From: an uncultured Oscillospiraceae bacterium
GTDB lineage: Bacteria; Bacillota; Clostridia; Oscillospirales; Oscillospiraceae
Assembly: GCA_947625965.1 (NCBI GenBank)
Contig: CANQQO010000004.1
Location: 1-50,022, forward strand
Reading direction: 5' to 3'
DNA: 50,022 nt
Part shown: positions 6,382 to 14,424 of the stretch, piece after piece
Layout: each line of letters begins with the position of its first letter
How positions within the stretch are numbered: the first letter of the stretch is position 1
The notes under the pieces: model-generated
Seen by the model: only the letters and a program-made list of their open reading frames with translations
Databases searched by the model: none
What the model was told of the DNA's origin: nothing
Translations under genes and position numbers: made by a program

Positions 6382-6993
6382 TTACTCCTTCCGCAGATAA
6401 ATGTTTTTCCAAAATTCCAAGAGCTTCGTAAAATCCTTCTCCATCTGCTTCATGTCGACATCCCCACGCTGCACCATTTCCCAAAGGTATCCCTCCGAGG
6501 CCCAGTACATTTCCCGGTACATCATGGAGATATCCAGCCCGGGGATAAACTGCTCCGGATTGAGATTTAATCGGACTTTATCCGCTTTGAAGTTAAAATA
6601 TCTGTGATAACTCTCCTGAATAGCCGCGCTTATTTCCGCATCTTTTTCATAGAATGCCCTGATCGTAAAATTCGCCATATCGGGATACCGGCGAATGATC
6701 TCCATCTTTGCCCGCATCCCCCGCTCCATGCTTTCAAAAAGCTCCCTCTGCTCGTAGCACCCATACCGCGTCAAAACCGCTATGGTCAACTCGGCGCATT
6801 TGTCCCAAAGGAAGAGATACAGCTCTTTCTTATTCCGAAAGTAGTGGAAAAGCAGCGATTTGCTGATACCCGCCTCCGCCGCGATTTCACTCATGGGGCT
6901 GTTTTTATAGGAATTTTGTGAAAACACGCGGTAACCCGCATTGATGATCGCCTGCCGCTTTTCCTGCGGCAGGGAAAAGAACTTTTCGTTCAT
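6382..6993 (-). CDS. TetR-family repressor of the ABC exporter
   Basis: 203 residues. The N-terminal TetR HTH covers about 10-56 (AIINAGYRVFSQNSYKNSPM, EIAAEAGISKSLLFHYFRNK); the C-terminal domain is divergent and probably binds the exported ligand. It is the first gene of a three-gene unit with the ATPase and permease. Inverted repeats of GGTCAA/TTGACC directly upstream of the start codon are likely operators, giving ligand-induced export. AT-richer than its surroundings, like the rest of the cassette. Confidence 0.88.
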   Translation of the reverse strand: MNEKFFSLPQEKRQAIINAGYRVFSQNSYKNSPMSEIAAEAGISKSLLFHYFRNKKELYLFLWDKCAELTIAVLTRYGCYEQRELFESMERGMRAKMEIIRRYPDMANFTIRAFYEKDAEISAAIQESYHRYFNFKADKVRLNLNPEQFIPGLDISMMYREMYWASEGYLWEMVQRGDVDMKQMEKDFTKLLEFWKNIYLRKE

Positions 6994-7005
6994 GACCCAC
7001 CTCCG

Positions 7006-7043
7006 TTGACCCTTCGGTCAAGCAAATTGTATATCCGTTGACC
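7006..7043 (-). promoter_or_regulatory. Operator half-sites (TTGACC/GGTCAA) upstream of the TetR gene
   Basis: A perfect inverted repeat TTGACC-CTTC-GGTCAA lies 12 nt upstream of the tetR start, and a third TTGACC half-site is at 7038-7043. A TATACAAT-like -10 lies between them on the minus strand. Repression by the TetR product is inferred. Confidence 0.6.
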
Positions 7044-7094
7044 GATTTTGAGAAGACCCATACAAAAGAATTTCGAAAAAGCAGGCGTTGTTGT

Positions 7095-7169
7095 ATAGAT
7101 AGCCTCCGTCTCCCGGAGCGCCCGCTCGTCCCGGGCAATATAGAGTTCGATAATCGCCTCGTCCTCCAC
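7095..7169 (-). pseudogene. Amino-terminal remnant of a sigma-70 family (ECF-like) factor
   Basis: AGGAGGTG precedes a GTG start and 25 codons reading MEDEAIIELYIARDERALRETEAIY. This resembles the first residues of the small sigma-70 family factors common in Oscillospiraceae (IxLYxARDExALxET). The frame then continues as unrelated sequence (TTTPAFSKFF...) and stops just at the tetR start codon, giving a chimeric ORF of about 59 codons. The rest of the gene is absent, as if replaced by the tetR-ABC cassette. Too short for the ORF track; the assignment is by motif memory. Confidence 0.5.
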
Positions 7170-7382
7170 GCCTTCACCTCCTGTTCCTTTCAGGGCCCTT
7201 CACCCTATAAGTACCCTTTTCTCCCTCCCCGGTTGCGGAAAAGGGAGAAAAAAAGTAATTTTCATCAAAGCCTTTTTAGAAATGAAATGGCGACTTGACT
7301 GGGAACACAAAATCGAATTGGGACGATCAAAAAACGCCGCAGAACTGCGCGTTCCACGGCTTTGTGCTGCCCATTTACAAAT

Positions 7383-7418
7383 AAAAGCCTCGATTTTGTT
7401 CTTAAAATCGAGGCTTTT
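7383..7418 (-). terminator. Terminator after tRNA-Val
   Basis: AAAAGCCTCGATTTT/AAAATCGAGGCTTTT with a 6-nt loop, immediately after the tRNA CCA end on the minus strand. Confidence 0.9.
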
Positions 7419-7419
7419 G

Positions 7420-7495
7420 TGGTGGACGATAACGGACTCGAACCGCTGACCCTTCGCACGTCAAGCGAATGCTCTACCAGCTGAGCTAATCGTCC
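7420..7495 (-). tRNA. tRNA-Val (GAC)
   Basis: 76 nt including an encoded CCA. The acceptor stem is GGACGAT/ATCGTCC with discriminator A. The D arm has AGCTCAGCTGGTAGAGC, the anticodon stem TTCGC/GCGAA encloses loop TTGACGT (anticodon GAC), and the T arm has GGTTCGAGTCC. A terminator follows directly. Confidence 0.95.
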
Positions 7496-7533
7496 GGGAG
7501 CAGTTGCTATTATACGGCACGGTTTGCGATTTG

Positions 7534-8478
7534 TCAAGGGTTTTTTCCAGATTCCTGGGGGGAAATCACCGTGTATTCTCCGCCGGACAGGGCCGCGCCG
7601 GGAGTGGCGTAGACGCTCCCGTCTGTCAGGAGGAACACCGCCTCAAAATCCCGGCTCTCCCGCCAGAGATCCGCCCCGGCTTCCAGGCCCAGGACAAACA
7701 GGGCCGTGGACAGGGCGTCAGCCGTCATGCCGTCGGCGCAGATCACCGTCACCGAGGCCACGCCGCTGTCCGCCGGACAGCCGGTCTTCGGGTCCATGAT
7801 GTGGTGATAGCGGACCCCGTCCACTTCAAAATAGCGCTGGTAGTCCCCGGAGGTCACCACCGCCATGGCGCCCGTCACCTGGACCGTCAGCTCCCGGCCC
7901 TGGTCCCGGGGGTCCTGAAGGGCGACGACCCAGGGCTCGCCCTCCGGCTTGCTGCCGTAGGTCTGGACGTTGCCGCCCAGATTCAGCACTGCCCGGTCCA
8001 CGTCCAGCCCGGACAGAAGCGATACCAGCTTTTCTCCTGCGTAGCCCTTGATGACCCCGCCCAGGTCGTATTTTTTCACCGCCAGGGCGGAGGCGATCTC
8101 CGCTTGGCTGGGGACCCGGTAGTCCCCCGAGAAGAAGCCCCAAGCCTCCGTCACGGCGTAGAGCTGGGGATCGAAGGCGCCGCCGGTCCGCGCTTTCAGG
8201 GCCAGGGCCCGGTCCAGGACCGACTGGACCTCCTCGGAGACCGGCTCCCCCGCCTCCAGGGCGGCCAGGGCCGAGGCCGGCGAGGAGGCGTTCCAGGTCC
8301 GGTCCAGATCCAGAAGCGCCTCCTCCAGGACCTGGGCGGCCTTTTCCGCTTCCCGGCCCCAGATCCGCAGGTCCATCACCGTGTCCATACAGAAAACCGT
8401 CTTCTCCGCCGGCGACTGGGGGGCGCAGCCGGTCAGCAGCGCCGCCAGAAGGAGCAGCGCCAGAATCCTCTTTTTCAT
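7534..8478 (-). CDS. apbE: FAD:protein FMN transferase (ApbE family lipoprotein)
   Basis: 314 residues. A lipoprotein signal peptide ends at LLTGC (Cys18). The ApbE domain contains FCMDTVMDLRI, DPQLYAVTEAWGF, the flavin-binding DLGGVIKGYA (138-147), LNLGGNVQTYG and a C-terminal TADALSTALFVLG metal-site motif. It attaches FMN covalently to threonine in secreted or membrane flavoproteins such as Rnf/Nqr subunits or FMN-binding domain proteins; no such substrate gene is in this window. The ribosome-binding site GGGAGGGAAGG precedes ATG 8478. It is separated from the upstream gene by a family-1 repeat element. Confidence 0.92.
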   Translation of the reverse strand: MKKRILALLLLAALLTGCAPQSPAEKTVFCMDTVMDLRIWGREAEKAAQVLEEALLDLDRTWNASSPASALAALEAGEPVSEEVQSVLDRALALKARTGGAFDPQLYAVTEAWGFFSGDYRVPSQAEIASALAVKKYDLGGVIKGYAGEKLVSLLSGLDVDRAVLNLGGNVQTYGSKPEGEPWVVALQDPRDQGRELTVQVTGAMAVVTSGDYQRYFEVDGVRYHHIMDPKTGCPADSGVASVTVICADGMTADALSTALFVLGLEAGADLWRESRDFEAVFLLTDGSVYATPGAALSGGEYTVISPQESGKNP

Positions 8479-8496
8479 CCTTCCCTCCCAACAGAC

Positions 8497-8784
8497 GGAC
8501 GGCCAGGCAAAGCGCCTGGCTGTGTAAGGCTGTCAAAAACGAAAGTTTTTGACAGCCTTCCAAATGGAACCCGCTTCGCTGGGCTTCCATTTGGAGGGGA
8601 TTGCAGGCTGAACCGCGCACTCGCCGGGGGCCTTGCCCCCGACTCGCACACTCTCAGCCTGATAGGTATTTTTTGCCAGGTACACGCCCTGGCAAAAAAT
8701 GATTGAAATGGATTTGCCGTCTGCGGACGGCAAACTCTGCGAGGCTTTTTGACAAGCTGGGACGGCCAGGCGAAGCGCCTGGCC
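8497..8784. repeat. Family-1 multi-hairpin repeat, copy 1, with duplicated flanking stem-loop
   Basis: The core is about 8526-8759 and begins AAGGCTGTCAAAAAC and ends in TTTTTGACAAGCTG, an imperfect terminal inverted repeat. Inside are successive hairpins: a 13-bp GGCTGTCAAAAAC arm with a GAAA loop, a CCAAATGG/CCATTTGG stem, a CAGGCTGA/TCAGCCTG stem enclosing CGGGGGC/GCCCCCG, a 12-bp TTTTTTGCCAGG stem, and a TTTGCCGTC/GACGGCAAA stem. A 29-nt sequence containing the GGCCAGGC..GCCTGG stem-loop occurs on both sides of the core (8497-8525 and 8760-8788) with two substitutions. It separates the nucleotidyltransferase gene from apbE. No gene is seen in this stretch. Confidence 0.8.
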
Positions 8785-8796
8785 GTGTGCGTTTTT

Positions 8797-9723
8797 TCAG
8801 CGCTCCCAGAGGCCCCGGGGGTACTTTCCCTGGGCCGTCAGGTCCGCCAGGGCTTGGATCACCTGGGGCTTGTCGGCGGCGTAGGTGACGCCGAACCAGC
8901 GGTCCGCCGAGTGGAGGACCTTCACCCGGGCCTTCCCCGCCGTCAGCAGCGCCTCCACCGCCAGGGGCAGGAAATACTCCGCCTTGGCCGGATTCGCCGC
9001 CGTCTTCAAAAAGTCCGGGAAGCGGGCCTGGGCCTCGTCCAGAAAGCTGGGGGTGAAGCCCCACATATTCATGGAGACCGTGGTGTCCGCCGGAACCTCC
9101 ACCCAGTGCTCCCCGTCCTCGGTGAAGTGGATGCCGCCGGGGTACTTTTCGATCCGGGTCCGCTCCTGGATCTCCGTCAGGCAGTCGTTTTCGTCCACCT
9201 TGCAGATGCCCCGGGCCACGGAGCCGTGCTCCGTTACCGTGTTGCCCAGACGGTAGCCCACCATGCAGTAGTCATAGAACGCCCCGTCCTGAGCCACCTT
9301 CAGGGCGTCATAGATGGTCTGAAAGGCGGACTGACCATAGTAATCGTCGGAATTCACCACGGCGAAGGGCGCGCCATCAATGGCCTCCCGGGCACAGAGG
9401 ACCGCGTGGGTGGTGCCCCAGGGCTTGGTCCGGCCCTCGGGAATGGCGACGCCCTCCGGCAGGAGGGAGTCCAGCTCCTGATAGGCGTAGCGGATCTCCA
9501 GGGGGCACTTTTTCAGCCGCTCCCCCACATAGGTCATGAAATCCGCCTCGATGGCCTTTTTAATAATAATGACCGCCGTCCGGAAGCCGGCCTTCCAGGC
9601 GTCATACAGGGAAAAATCCAAAATTGCCTCGCCCTGGCAGCCCACGGCGTCGATCTGTTTCAGGCCGCCGTACCGGCTGCCCATGCCCGCCGCGAGAACC
9701 ACCAGAACCGGTCCTTTGTTCAT
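8797..9723 (-). CDS. Sugar-phosphate nucleotidyltransferase family protein
   Basis: 308 residues. The N-terminal nucleotide-binding signature VLAAGMGSRYGGLKQ (8-22) is typical of NTP_transferase (GT-A like) enzymes that make NDP-sugars or NDP-polyols from sugar phosphates. Further family features are WGTTHAVLCA, VNSDDYYG and MNMWGF. The start is ATG 9723 with AAAGGAGG upstream; the track's earlier start lacks one. The exact sugar and nucleotide cannot be told. It stands alone, so it probably supplies a cell-envelope or reserve pathway encoded elsewhere. Confidence 0.85.
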   Translation of the reverse strand: MNKGPVLVVLAAGMGSRYGGLKQIDAVGCQGEAILDFSLYDAWKAGFRTAVIIIKKAIEADFMTYVGERLKKCPLEIRYAYQELDSLLPEGVAIPEGRTKPWGTTHAVLCAREAIDGAPFAVVNSDDYYGQSAFQTIYDALKVAQDGAFYDYCMVGYRLGNTVTEHGSVARGICKVDENDCLTEIQERTRIEKYPGGIHFTEDGEHWVEVPADTTVSMNMWGFTPSFLDEAQARFPDFLKTAANPAKAEYFLPLAVEALLTAGKARVKVLHSADRWFGVTYAADKPQVIQALADLTAQGKYPRGLWER

Positions 9724-9849
9724 GGGATGACCTCCTTTTTTTACCGCTTGATGCGTGATTTTTATTATATGACAAAAAAACGAAATACGCAAGATGAAAA
9801 TTGTCGTTTTTGCAAGGAATTTCGGAAGAAATCTGCGGGGAGGCCGCCC

Positions 9850-11025
9850 TCACAGGACCCGCAGGATGCAGCCCTTGAGATAGCTGCTGGTTTCGCTGGA
9901 CAGCACCGCCGGATGGTCCCGGCTCTGGGTCAGGGTCTCCAGCAGCAGGGCCTCCCGGCCCACGTCCGCCGCCGCCTCCCGGAGCATTTTCAGAAACAGC
10001 GGCGCGGTCATGTACTGGCTGCACGAGAAAGTGGCCAGCACTCCGCCGGGCTCCAGGAGCTTCATGCAGCGCAGATTCAGCTCCTTATATCCCCGATAGG
10101 CCCCCTCCAGGGCCTTCCGGTTCTTGGCGAAGGCCGGCGGGTCGCAGATGATCAGGCCGTAGCGCTTCCCCGCCTCGCTCTCCCGACGGACCAGATCGAA
10201 GACATTCTCCTCCTGGGTGGCGATCCGCTCCGCCACGCCGTTGCGGCGGGCGTTTTCCATCACCATGGGCAGGACCTCGGCGCTGATGTCCACCGCCTTT
10301 ACCGTTCTGGCCCCGTAGATGGCGGCGTGGACGGCGAAGCCCCCCGTGTGGCAGCACAGGTCCAGCACGTTCCGGCCGGGACTGTAGGGCTTGATCCGGC
10401 CCCGGTTCTCCTGCTGGTCCAGGAAATGGCCGGTCTTCTGGCCATGGAGCAGGTCGGCGGACATCCGGGCGTCGTGCTCCCAGAATTCCACCCGCTCCGG
10501 CAGTGTCCCGTAGACCACCCCGGCCCGCTGGGGCAGACCCTCCAGCTCCCGAATGGCCAGGTCGTTCCGCTCCACGATGCCCTTGGGGTCAAAGAGCTCT
10601 CCCAGGAGCACCACGATCTCCCGCTGAAAGGCCGCCATGCCCAGGCAGGTGATCTGAAAGCTGAGGTAATCCCCAAATTTGTCCACAGTCAGCCCCGGCA
10701 GGCCGTCGGCGTCGCCGTAGACCACCCGGCAGGCGTTGGAAAAGCCCAGCTCCCGCCGCATCCGCCAGGCGGAGGCGATCCGTTCCCGCAGAAGCCGGGA
10801 ATCCACCTCCACCCGCTCCCGGGCCAGGAGCCGGACCAGGATCTTGGACCGACTGTTGAAAAATCCCCGGCCCAGAAACGCCCCGTCGGACCGGGTCACG
10901 TCCACCACGCCCCCGTCGGCGCAGTCCTCGTCCACCCAGGCGGCCTGATTATCATAGACCCACCGCCCTCCGGCGGCCAGGCCCCGTTCCTCCCCCCGGC
11001 GGAGGCGCACTTCTCCGATTGCCAT
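9850..11025 (-). CDS. rlmI: Class I rRNA large-subunit methyltransferase (RlmI family)
   Basis: 391 residues. An N-terminal PUA domain (about 1-75, VRLRRGEERGLAAGGRWVYD) is followed by a central EEHEE-type region and a Rossmann SAM-binding domain: LDLCCHTGGFAVHAA for motif I, KAVDIS for motif II, LIICDPPAFAKN for the catalytic motif IV. RlmI in E. coli makes m5C1962 in 23S rRNA; the same position is assumed here but not provable. The last gene of a three-gene run with gluQRS and an acidic membrane protein. ATG 11025 (6 nt after GGGAGG) is preferred to ATG 11031, which abuts the ribosome-binding site. Confidence 0.85.
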   Translation of the reverse strand: MAIGEVRLRRGEERGLAAGGRWVYDNQAAWVDEDCADGGVVDVTRSDGAFLGRGFFNSRSKILVRLLARERVEVDSRLLRERIASAWRMRRELGFSNACRVVYGDADGLPGLTVDKFGDYLSFQITCLGMAAFQREIVVLLGELFDPKGIVERNDLAIRELEGLPQRAGVVYGTLPERVEFWEHDARMSADLLHGQKTGHFLDQQENRGRIKPYSPGRNVLDLCCHTGGFAVHAAIYGARTVKAVDISAEVLPMVMENARRNGVAERIATQEENVFDLVRRESEAGKRYGLIICDPPAFAKNRKALEGAYRGYKELNLRCMKLLEPGGVLATFSCSQYMTAPLFLKMLREAAADVGREALLLETLTQSRDHPAVLSSETSSYLKGCILRVL

Positions 11026-11027
11026 GG

Positions 11028-11957
11028 TCATCCTCCCAGTAATTGTAAAAAGGTATCCGGATCCAGGGTCACCGCCTCCCCCTTGAGGCGGTCCCAGGAA
11101 AATTCCCCCGCCAGCTCCCGGGCGGAGACGGGCTCGCTTCGGTCGATCAGCCTCGCCGCCTTGGCCAGGGCGCCCAGCAGAGCCTCCGGCGTCGTCCTCT
11201 GCCGGAGGGCCCCCAGATCCAGGTCCCGATCCCGCTTGCTCAGCCGGCGGCCGTCGGGAGCCAGAAGCATGGGCACGTGTCCATAGCTTGGATGGGGAAA
11301 TCCCAGCAGCTCCTGCAAATACATCTGCCTGGGTGTAGAGGACAGCAGGTCCGCGCCCCGGACCACCTCCGTGACGCCGGCCTCCCCATCGTCCACGGTG
11401 ACAGCAAGCTGGTAGACGAAGACTCCGTCGGCCCGGCGGACCACGAAATCCCCACAGTCCCGGGCCAGGTTTTGGCGGTATTCCCCCTGGGCCAGGTCCG
11501 TAAACGACCACTCCCGGTCCGGCACCCGGACCCGCCAGGAGGGGGCTCTCCGGAAGGCCGCCCGCTGAGCCTCCGTCAAGTCCCGGCAGGTGCCAGGGTA
11601 GACGTAGGTCCCGTCGGACAGGTGGGGCGCGTTGGGGCTGTGGAGCAGGCTGCGGGTGCAGTAGCAGGGGTAGAGCAGCTCCCTCTCCGCCAGAATTTGA
11701 AAATAGTGTTCATAGGTCCCGCTCCGGCGGCTCTGGGCCTCGGTCTCCAGGTCCCAGTCCAGGCCCAGCCAGGTCAGGTCCTCCCGGATGGACTGGGCAA
11801 ATTCGGCGCTGGTCCGCTGGGTGTCCAGGTCCTCCATCCGCAGCAGGAAGCCCCCGCCCTGGGACCTGGCGGAGAGCCAGGCGGTCAGGGCCGCGAAGAC
11901 GTTCCCCAGGTGCATCCGTCCCGAGGGGGTAGGGGCGAAGCGCCCCAGGACCGTCAC
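11028..11957 (-). CDS. gluQRS: Glutamyl-Q tRNA(Asp) synthetase
   Basis: 309 residues, the length of the anticodon-binding-domain-less GluRS paralogue. RFAPTPSGRMHLGN (HIGH motif), a zinc site in YPCYCTR, and LSKRDRD in place of KMSKS are visible. It glutamylates queuosine-34 of tRNA-Asp. GTG 11957 overlaps the stop of the upstream membrane-protein gene as GTGA, giving tight coupling. Its own stop overlaps the ATG at 11031 of the next frame. The track start at 12164 is only an upstream extension. Confidence 0.9.
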   Translation of the reverse strand: MTVLGRFAPTPSGRMHLGNVFAALTAWLSARSQGGGFLLRMEDLDTQRTSAEFAQSIREDLTWLGLDWDLETEAQSRRSGTYEHYFQILAERELLYPCYCTRSLLHSPNAPHLSDGTYVYPGTCRDLTEAQRAAFRRAPSWRVRVPDREWSFTDLAQGEYRQNLARDCGDFVVRRADGVFVYQLAVTVDDGEAGVTEVVRGADLLSSTPRQMYLQELLGFPHPSYGHVPMLLAPDGRRLSKRDRDLDLGALRQRTTPEALLGALAKAARLIDRSEPVSARELAGEFSWDRLKGEAVTLDPDTFLQLLGG

Positions 11958-12283
11958 GCCCGCCCCCCGGCGGCCAGATACCACACCAAAAGGCCGATAA
12001 TAAAGGCCAGGAGAATGACCGCCGCGATGAGCAGCGGACTGACGGGCTCGTCCCGGTTGGGCGCTTCCTCCCGCTCCTCCGGCACTTCCTCCTCCAGCTC
12101 CGGTTCGCCGTCCTGCCAGTCCTCCTCGGAGAAGAGGGCGTCCAGGTCCAGCGAGCTGTCCCACTCCGGCTCCGGCTGGGGCTCGTCGTCTTCAAAATTG
12201 TAAATCTCCTGCCGTTCCGTCTGCTCCTCTTCCAGCAGCGCCCGGTTCAGCCGGTCCAGCTCCTGATCCCGGTCCCGAAACAT
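11954..12283 (-). CDS. Acidic membrane protein of unknown function
   Basis: 109 residues. A strongly acidic cytoplasmic segment (about 1-80, with EDDEPQPEPEWDSSLDLDAL) is followed by one C-terminal membrane helix (PLLIAAVILLAFIIGLLVWYL), the layout of a tail-anchored protein. Start ATG 12283 has GGGAGG upstream and a TTGACC-N17-TATAAT promoter 29-57 nt upstream. First gene of the unit with gluQRS and the rlmI-like gene. I recognise no domain. Confidence 0.7.
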   Translation of the reverse strand: MFRDRDQELDRLNRALLEEEQTERQEIYNFEDDEPQPEPEWDSSLDLDALFSEEDWQDGEPELEEEVPEEREEAPNRDEPVSPLLIAAVILLAFIIGLLVWYLAAGGRA

Positions 12284-12311
12284 AGGGGACCCTCCCTTCC
12301 GTTTTTTGACC

Positions 12312-12340
12312 ATTATAGCAGGTCCCGGCCCAAAGGTCAA
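12312..12340 (-). promoter_or_regulatory. SigA promoter of the gluQRS operon
   Basis: Minus strand TTGACC, 17 nt, TATAAT. Confidence 0.7.
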
Positions 12341-12415
12341 GAATTCTCCGGTCCGGCGGTGATATTCCCGTCTCCGGCGAATAGACTTGTCTCACTAAGG
12401 CATTGGAGGGATGTT

Positions 12416-13588
12416 ATGAAACGGGCCGTTTGGATGATGGTTTTGTGCGCGATGGTGATCTCCCTGCTCCCCGGCAGGGCCCACGCGGTAGATTTGAATG
12501 TGGCGGGGAAAAGCGCGGTACTCATAGACATCGCCACGGGGACGGTGCTCTACGAGTCCAACTCCCATGAACCCCTGGCTCCGGCCAGCGTGACCAAGGT
12601 GATGACCATGCTGCTGATCATGGAGGCGGTGGACTCCGGCCGCATTTCCTGGGACGACATGGTGACGGCCTCCGAGGCGGCCAGCGCCAAGGGCGGCAGT
12701 CAGATCTACCTCAAGGCAGGGGAGACCATGACCGTCCGGGAGATGGTCAAGTCCATCGCGGTGTCCTCCGCCAACGACTGCGCCTGCGCCATGGCGGAGC
12801 ACATTGCCGGCAGCGAGGCGGCGTTTGTGGAGATGATGAACGCCAAGGCCAAGGAGCTGGGCATGGCGGACACCAAATTCGTCAACTGCACCGGTCTCGA
12901 TGACGACGACAGCGCCAAGGAGCATCGGACCTCCGCCTACGACATTGCCCTCATGTCCCGGGAGCTGCTGAAAAATCACCCGGACATCACCCAATTCACC
13001 ACCATCTGGATGGACACGGTCCGAAACGGGGCCTTCGGTCTTGCCAACACCAACAAGCTGATCCGTTTCTACTCCGGCGCCACGGGCCTGAAGACGGGCT
13101 TCACCTCCGGGGCGGGCTACTGCCTGTCCGCCTCCGCCGAGCGGGAGGGCCTTGGGCTGATCGCGGTGGTGATGGGCTGCGCCACCAGCCAGGACCGCTT
13201 TTCCGCCTGCAAATCCATGCTGGACTATGGCTTTGCCAACTATGCCTTGGTATCTCCGGAGCTGACGGAGGAAGCGGCGGTGCCGGTCAAGCTGGGGGCG
13301 GAGGAGACGATCCGGGTCAAGCTGGGGGAGGACCCGACCCTGCTCATTGACAAGGCCCAGCGGGCCAGCGTCTCCACGGACATTGTTCTGGACGAGTCGG
13401 TCACGGCGCCGGTCAGCGAGGGCCAGCGCTTGGGGACGATGACGGTCCGCTCAGGGGAGCAGATACTATCGCAGGTGCCCCTTGTGGCGGAAAAGGCGGT
13501 CCCCCGGCTGACCTGGGGAGACCTGTTCTGGAAGGTCCTCCGGCAGACTGCAATGGGCCGGCAGCCATCGGACGCGGACAACGCCTAG
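12416..13588 (+). CDS. dacF: D-alanyl-D-alanine carboxypeptidase (DacF/PBP5 type)
   Basis: 390 residues. A cleavable signal peptide ends near GRAHA (24). The S11 peptidase domain has the nucleophile motif SVTK (58-61), SAN (about 117-119) and KTG (about 221-223). A C-terminal PBP5_C beta domain is followed by an amphipathic tail (WGDLFWKVLRQT) for membrane association. It trims the terminal D-Ala from peptidoglycan stem peptides; in spore formers such enzymes tune crosslinking of the cortex or wall. ATG 12416 follows GGAGG; the longer track start has no support. A terminator and family-1 repeat copy 2 follow. Confidence 0.92.
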   Translation: MKRAVWMMVLCAMVISLLPGRAHAVDLNVAGKSAVLIDIATGTVLYESNSHEPLAPASVTKVMTMLLIMEAVDSGRISWDDMVTASEAASAKGGSQIYLKAGETMTVREMVKSIAVSSANDCACAMAEHIAGSEAAFVEMMNAKAKELGMADTKFVNCTGLDDDDSAKEHRTSAYDIALMSRELLKNHPDITQFTTIWMDTVRNGAFGLANTNKLIRFYSGATGLKTGFTSGAGYCLSASAEREGLGLIAVVMGCATSQDRFSACKSMLDYGFANYALVSPELTEEAAVPVKLGAEETIRVKLGEDPTLLIDKAQRASVSTDIVLDESVTAPVSEGQRLGTMTVRSGEQILSQVPLVAEKAVPRLTWGDLFWKVLRQTAMGRQPSDADNA

Positions 13589-13685
13589 GCGGGCGGCTGA
13601 ATCCTTCGGCCCTGTGTAGAAGCGCGGGCAACGGTGGGTCCGTACCCTTGCCGGCAGGCAGGAATCGGACGCGCGCGGGATTCTA

Positions 13686-13714
13686 ACGCCCCCGGTTGGC
13701 AAAACCGGGGGCGT
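13686..13714 (+). terminator. Stem-loop after dacF
   Basis: ACGCCCCCGGTT/AACCGGGGGCGT, a 12-bp perfect stem. It is cut off from any T-tract by repeat element copy 2, which begins 2 nt later. Confidence 0.6.
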
Positions 13715-13715
13715 C

Positions 13716-13924
13716 TGAGGCTGTCAAAAAAGCCCTTCCGAGTTTGCCGTCCGCAGACGGCAAACCCATTTCAATCATTTTTTGCCAGGGCGTGTACCTG
13801 GCAAAAAATACCTATCAGGCTGAGAGTGTGCGAGCCGGGCGAAAGACCGGCGAGTGCGCGGTTCAGCCTGCGATCCCCTCCAAATGGGAGCCCAGCGAAG
13901 CGGGTCCCATTTGGAAGTCTGTCA
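13716..13924. repeat. Family-1 multi-hairpin repeat, copy 2 (inverted relative to the others)
   Basis: It begins GAGGCTGTCAAAAAAG and carries, in reverse order to copies 1, 3 and 4, the GCCGTC/GACGGC, TTTTTTGCCAGG, CAGGCTGA/TCAGCCTG and CCAAATGGG/CCCATTTGG hairpins. The far end is degenerate (AGTCTGTCA) and merges with the convergent membrane-protein gene: the TCA is that gene's TGA stop on the other strand. The dacF stem-loop occurs only on the left side here. Confidence 0.75.
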
Positions 13925-14413
13925 TTCCGAAAGTGGGACCCGCTTTACCAAATATCCCGCCAGAGCCCCCACCGCAATGCCAAAGAGGGTCCCGCTCAGG
14001 ATCAAATAGGGCAAATAGTAGACGATCGCGCCGGTCCCCAGCAGCAGCCAGGCCATCAGGATTTGCCCCAAATTATGGAGCACGCCCCCAACCACACTGA
14101 CCGACACGGCGGAAAACCCGCCGATTCGTTTCAGGCCCGCCATCCCCGCCAGACTCAGGCACGCTCCGGCCAGGCTGTAAAGAAAGCTGGCCCCGGAGCC
14201 AAAGAGCATCGCGGTCACGACGACCCTGACTCCCGACACGGCGGCGGCCTCCCAGCCCCCCAGCGCGTAGAGCGCGAAAACCACGGCGATATTCGCCAGA
14301 CCGATCTTAATCCCCGGAATGGCCACAAAGGAAGGGATCTGGCTTTCCAAATAGGACAGCACCATGGCCAAGCTGGCGCAGAGGGCCAAAACCGTCAATT
14401 TTCGACTTTTCAC
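13922..14413 (-). CDS. Gx transporter family / heptaprenyl diphosphate synthase component I-like membrane protein
   Basis: 163 residues with about five membrane segments (LALCASLAMVLSYLE, IGLANIAVVFALYALGG, GASFLYSLAGACLSLAG, VSVVGGVLHNLGQILMAW, YLPYLILSGTLFGIAVGA). This is the Gx transporter / Hpre_diP_synt_I profile, an ECF S-component-like fold. Despite the old name these are thought to be transporters; the substrate is unknown. GTG 14413 follows an AGGAGACGG-type site. The stop codon coincides with the end of a family-1 repeat. It is paired with the NusG-II gene upstream (11-nt gap), a pairing known in Clostridia. Confidence 0.82.
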   Translation of the reverse strand: MKSRKLTVLALCASLAMVLSYLESQIPSFVAIPGIKIGLANIAVVFALYALGGWEAAAVSGVRVVVTAMLFGSGASFLYSLAGACLSLAGMAGLKRIGGFSAVSVSVVGGVLHNLGQILMAWLLLGTGAIVYYLPYLILSGTLFGIAVGALAGYLVKRVPLSE

Positions 14414-14424
14414 CCCACCGTCTC

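Noticed and set aside
8749-11286. 845-aa plus-strand ORF
   Set aside because: Runs antisense to the nucleotidyltransferase and rlmI-like genes, has shadow composition and crosses their boundaries.
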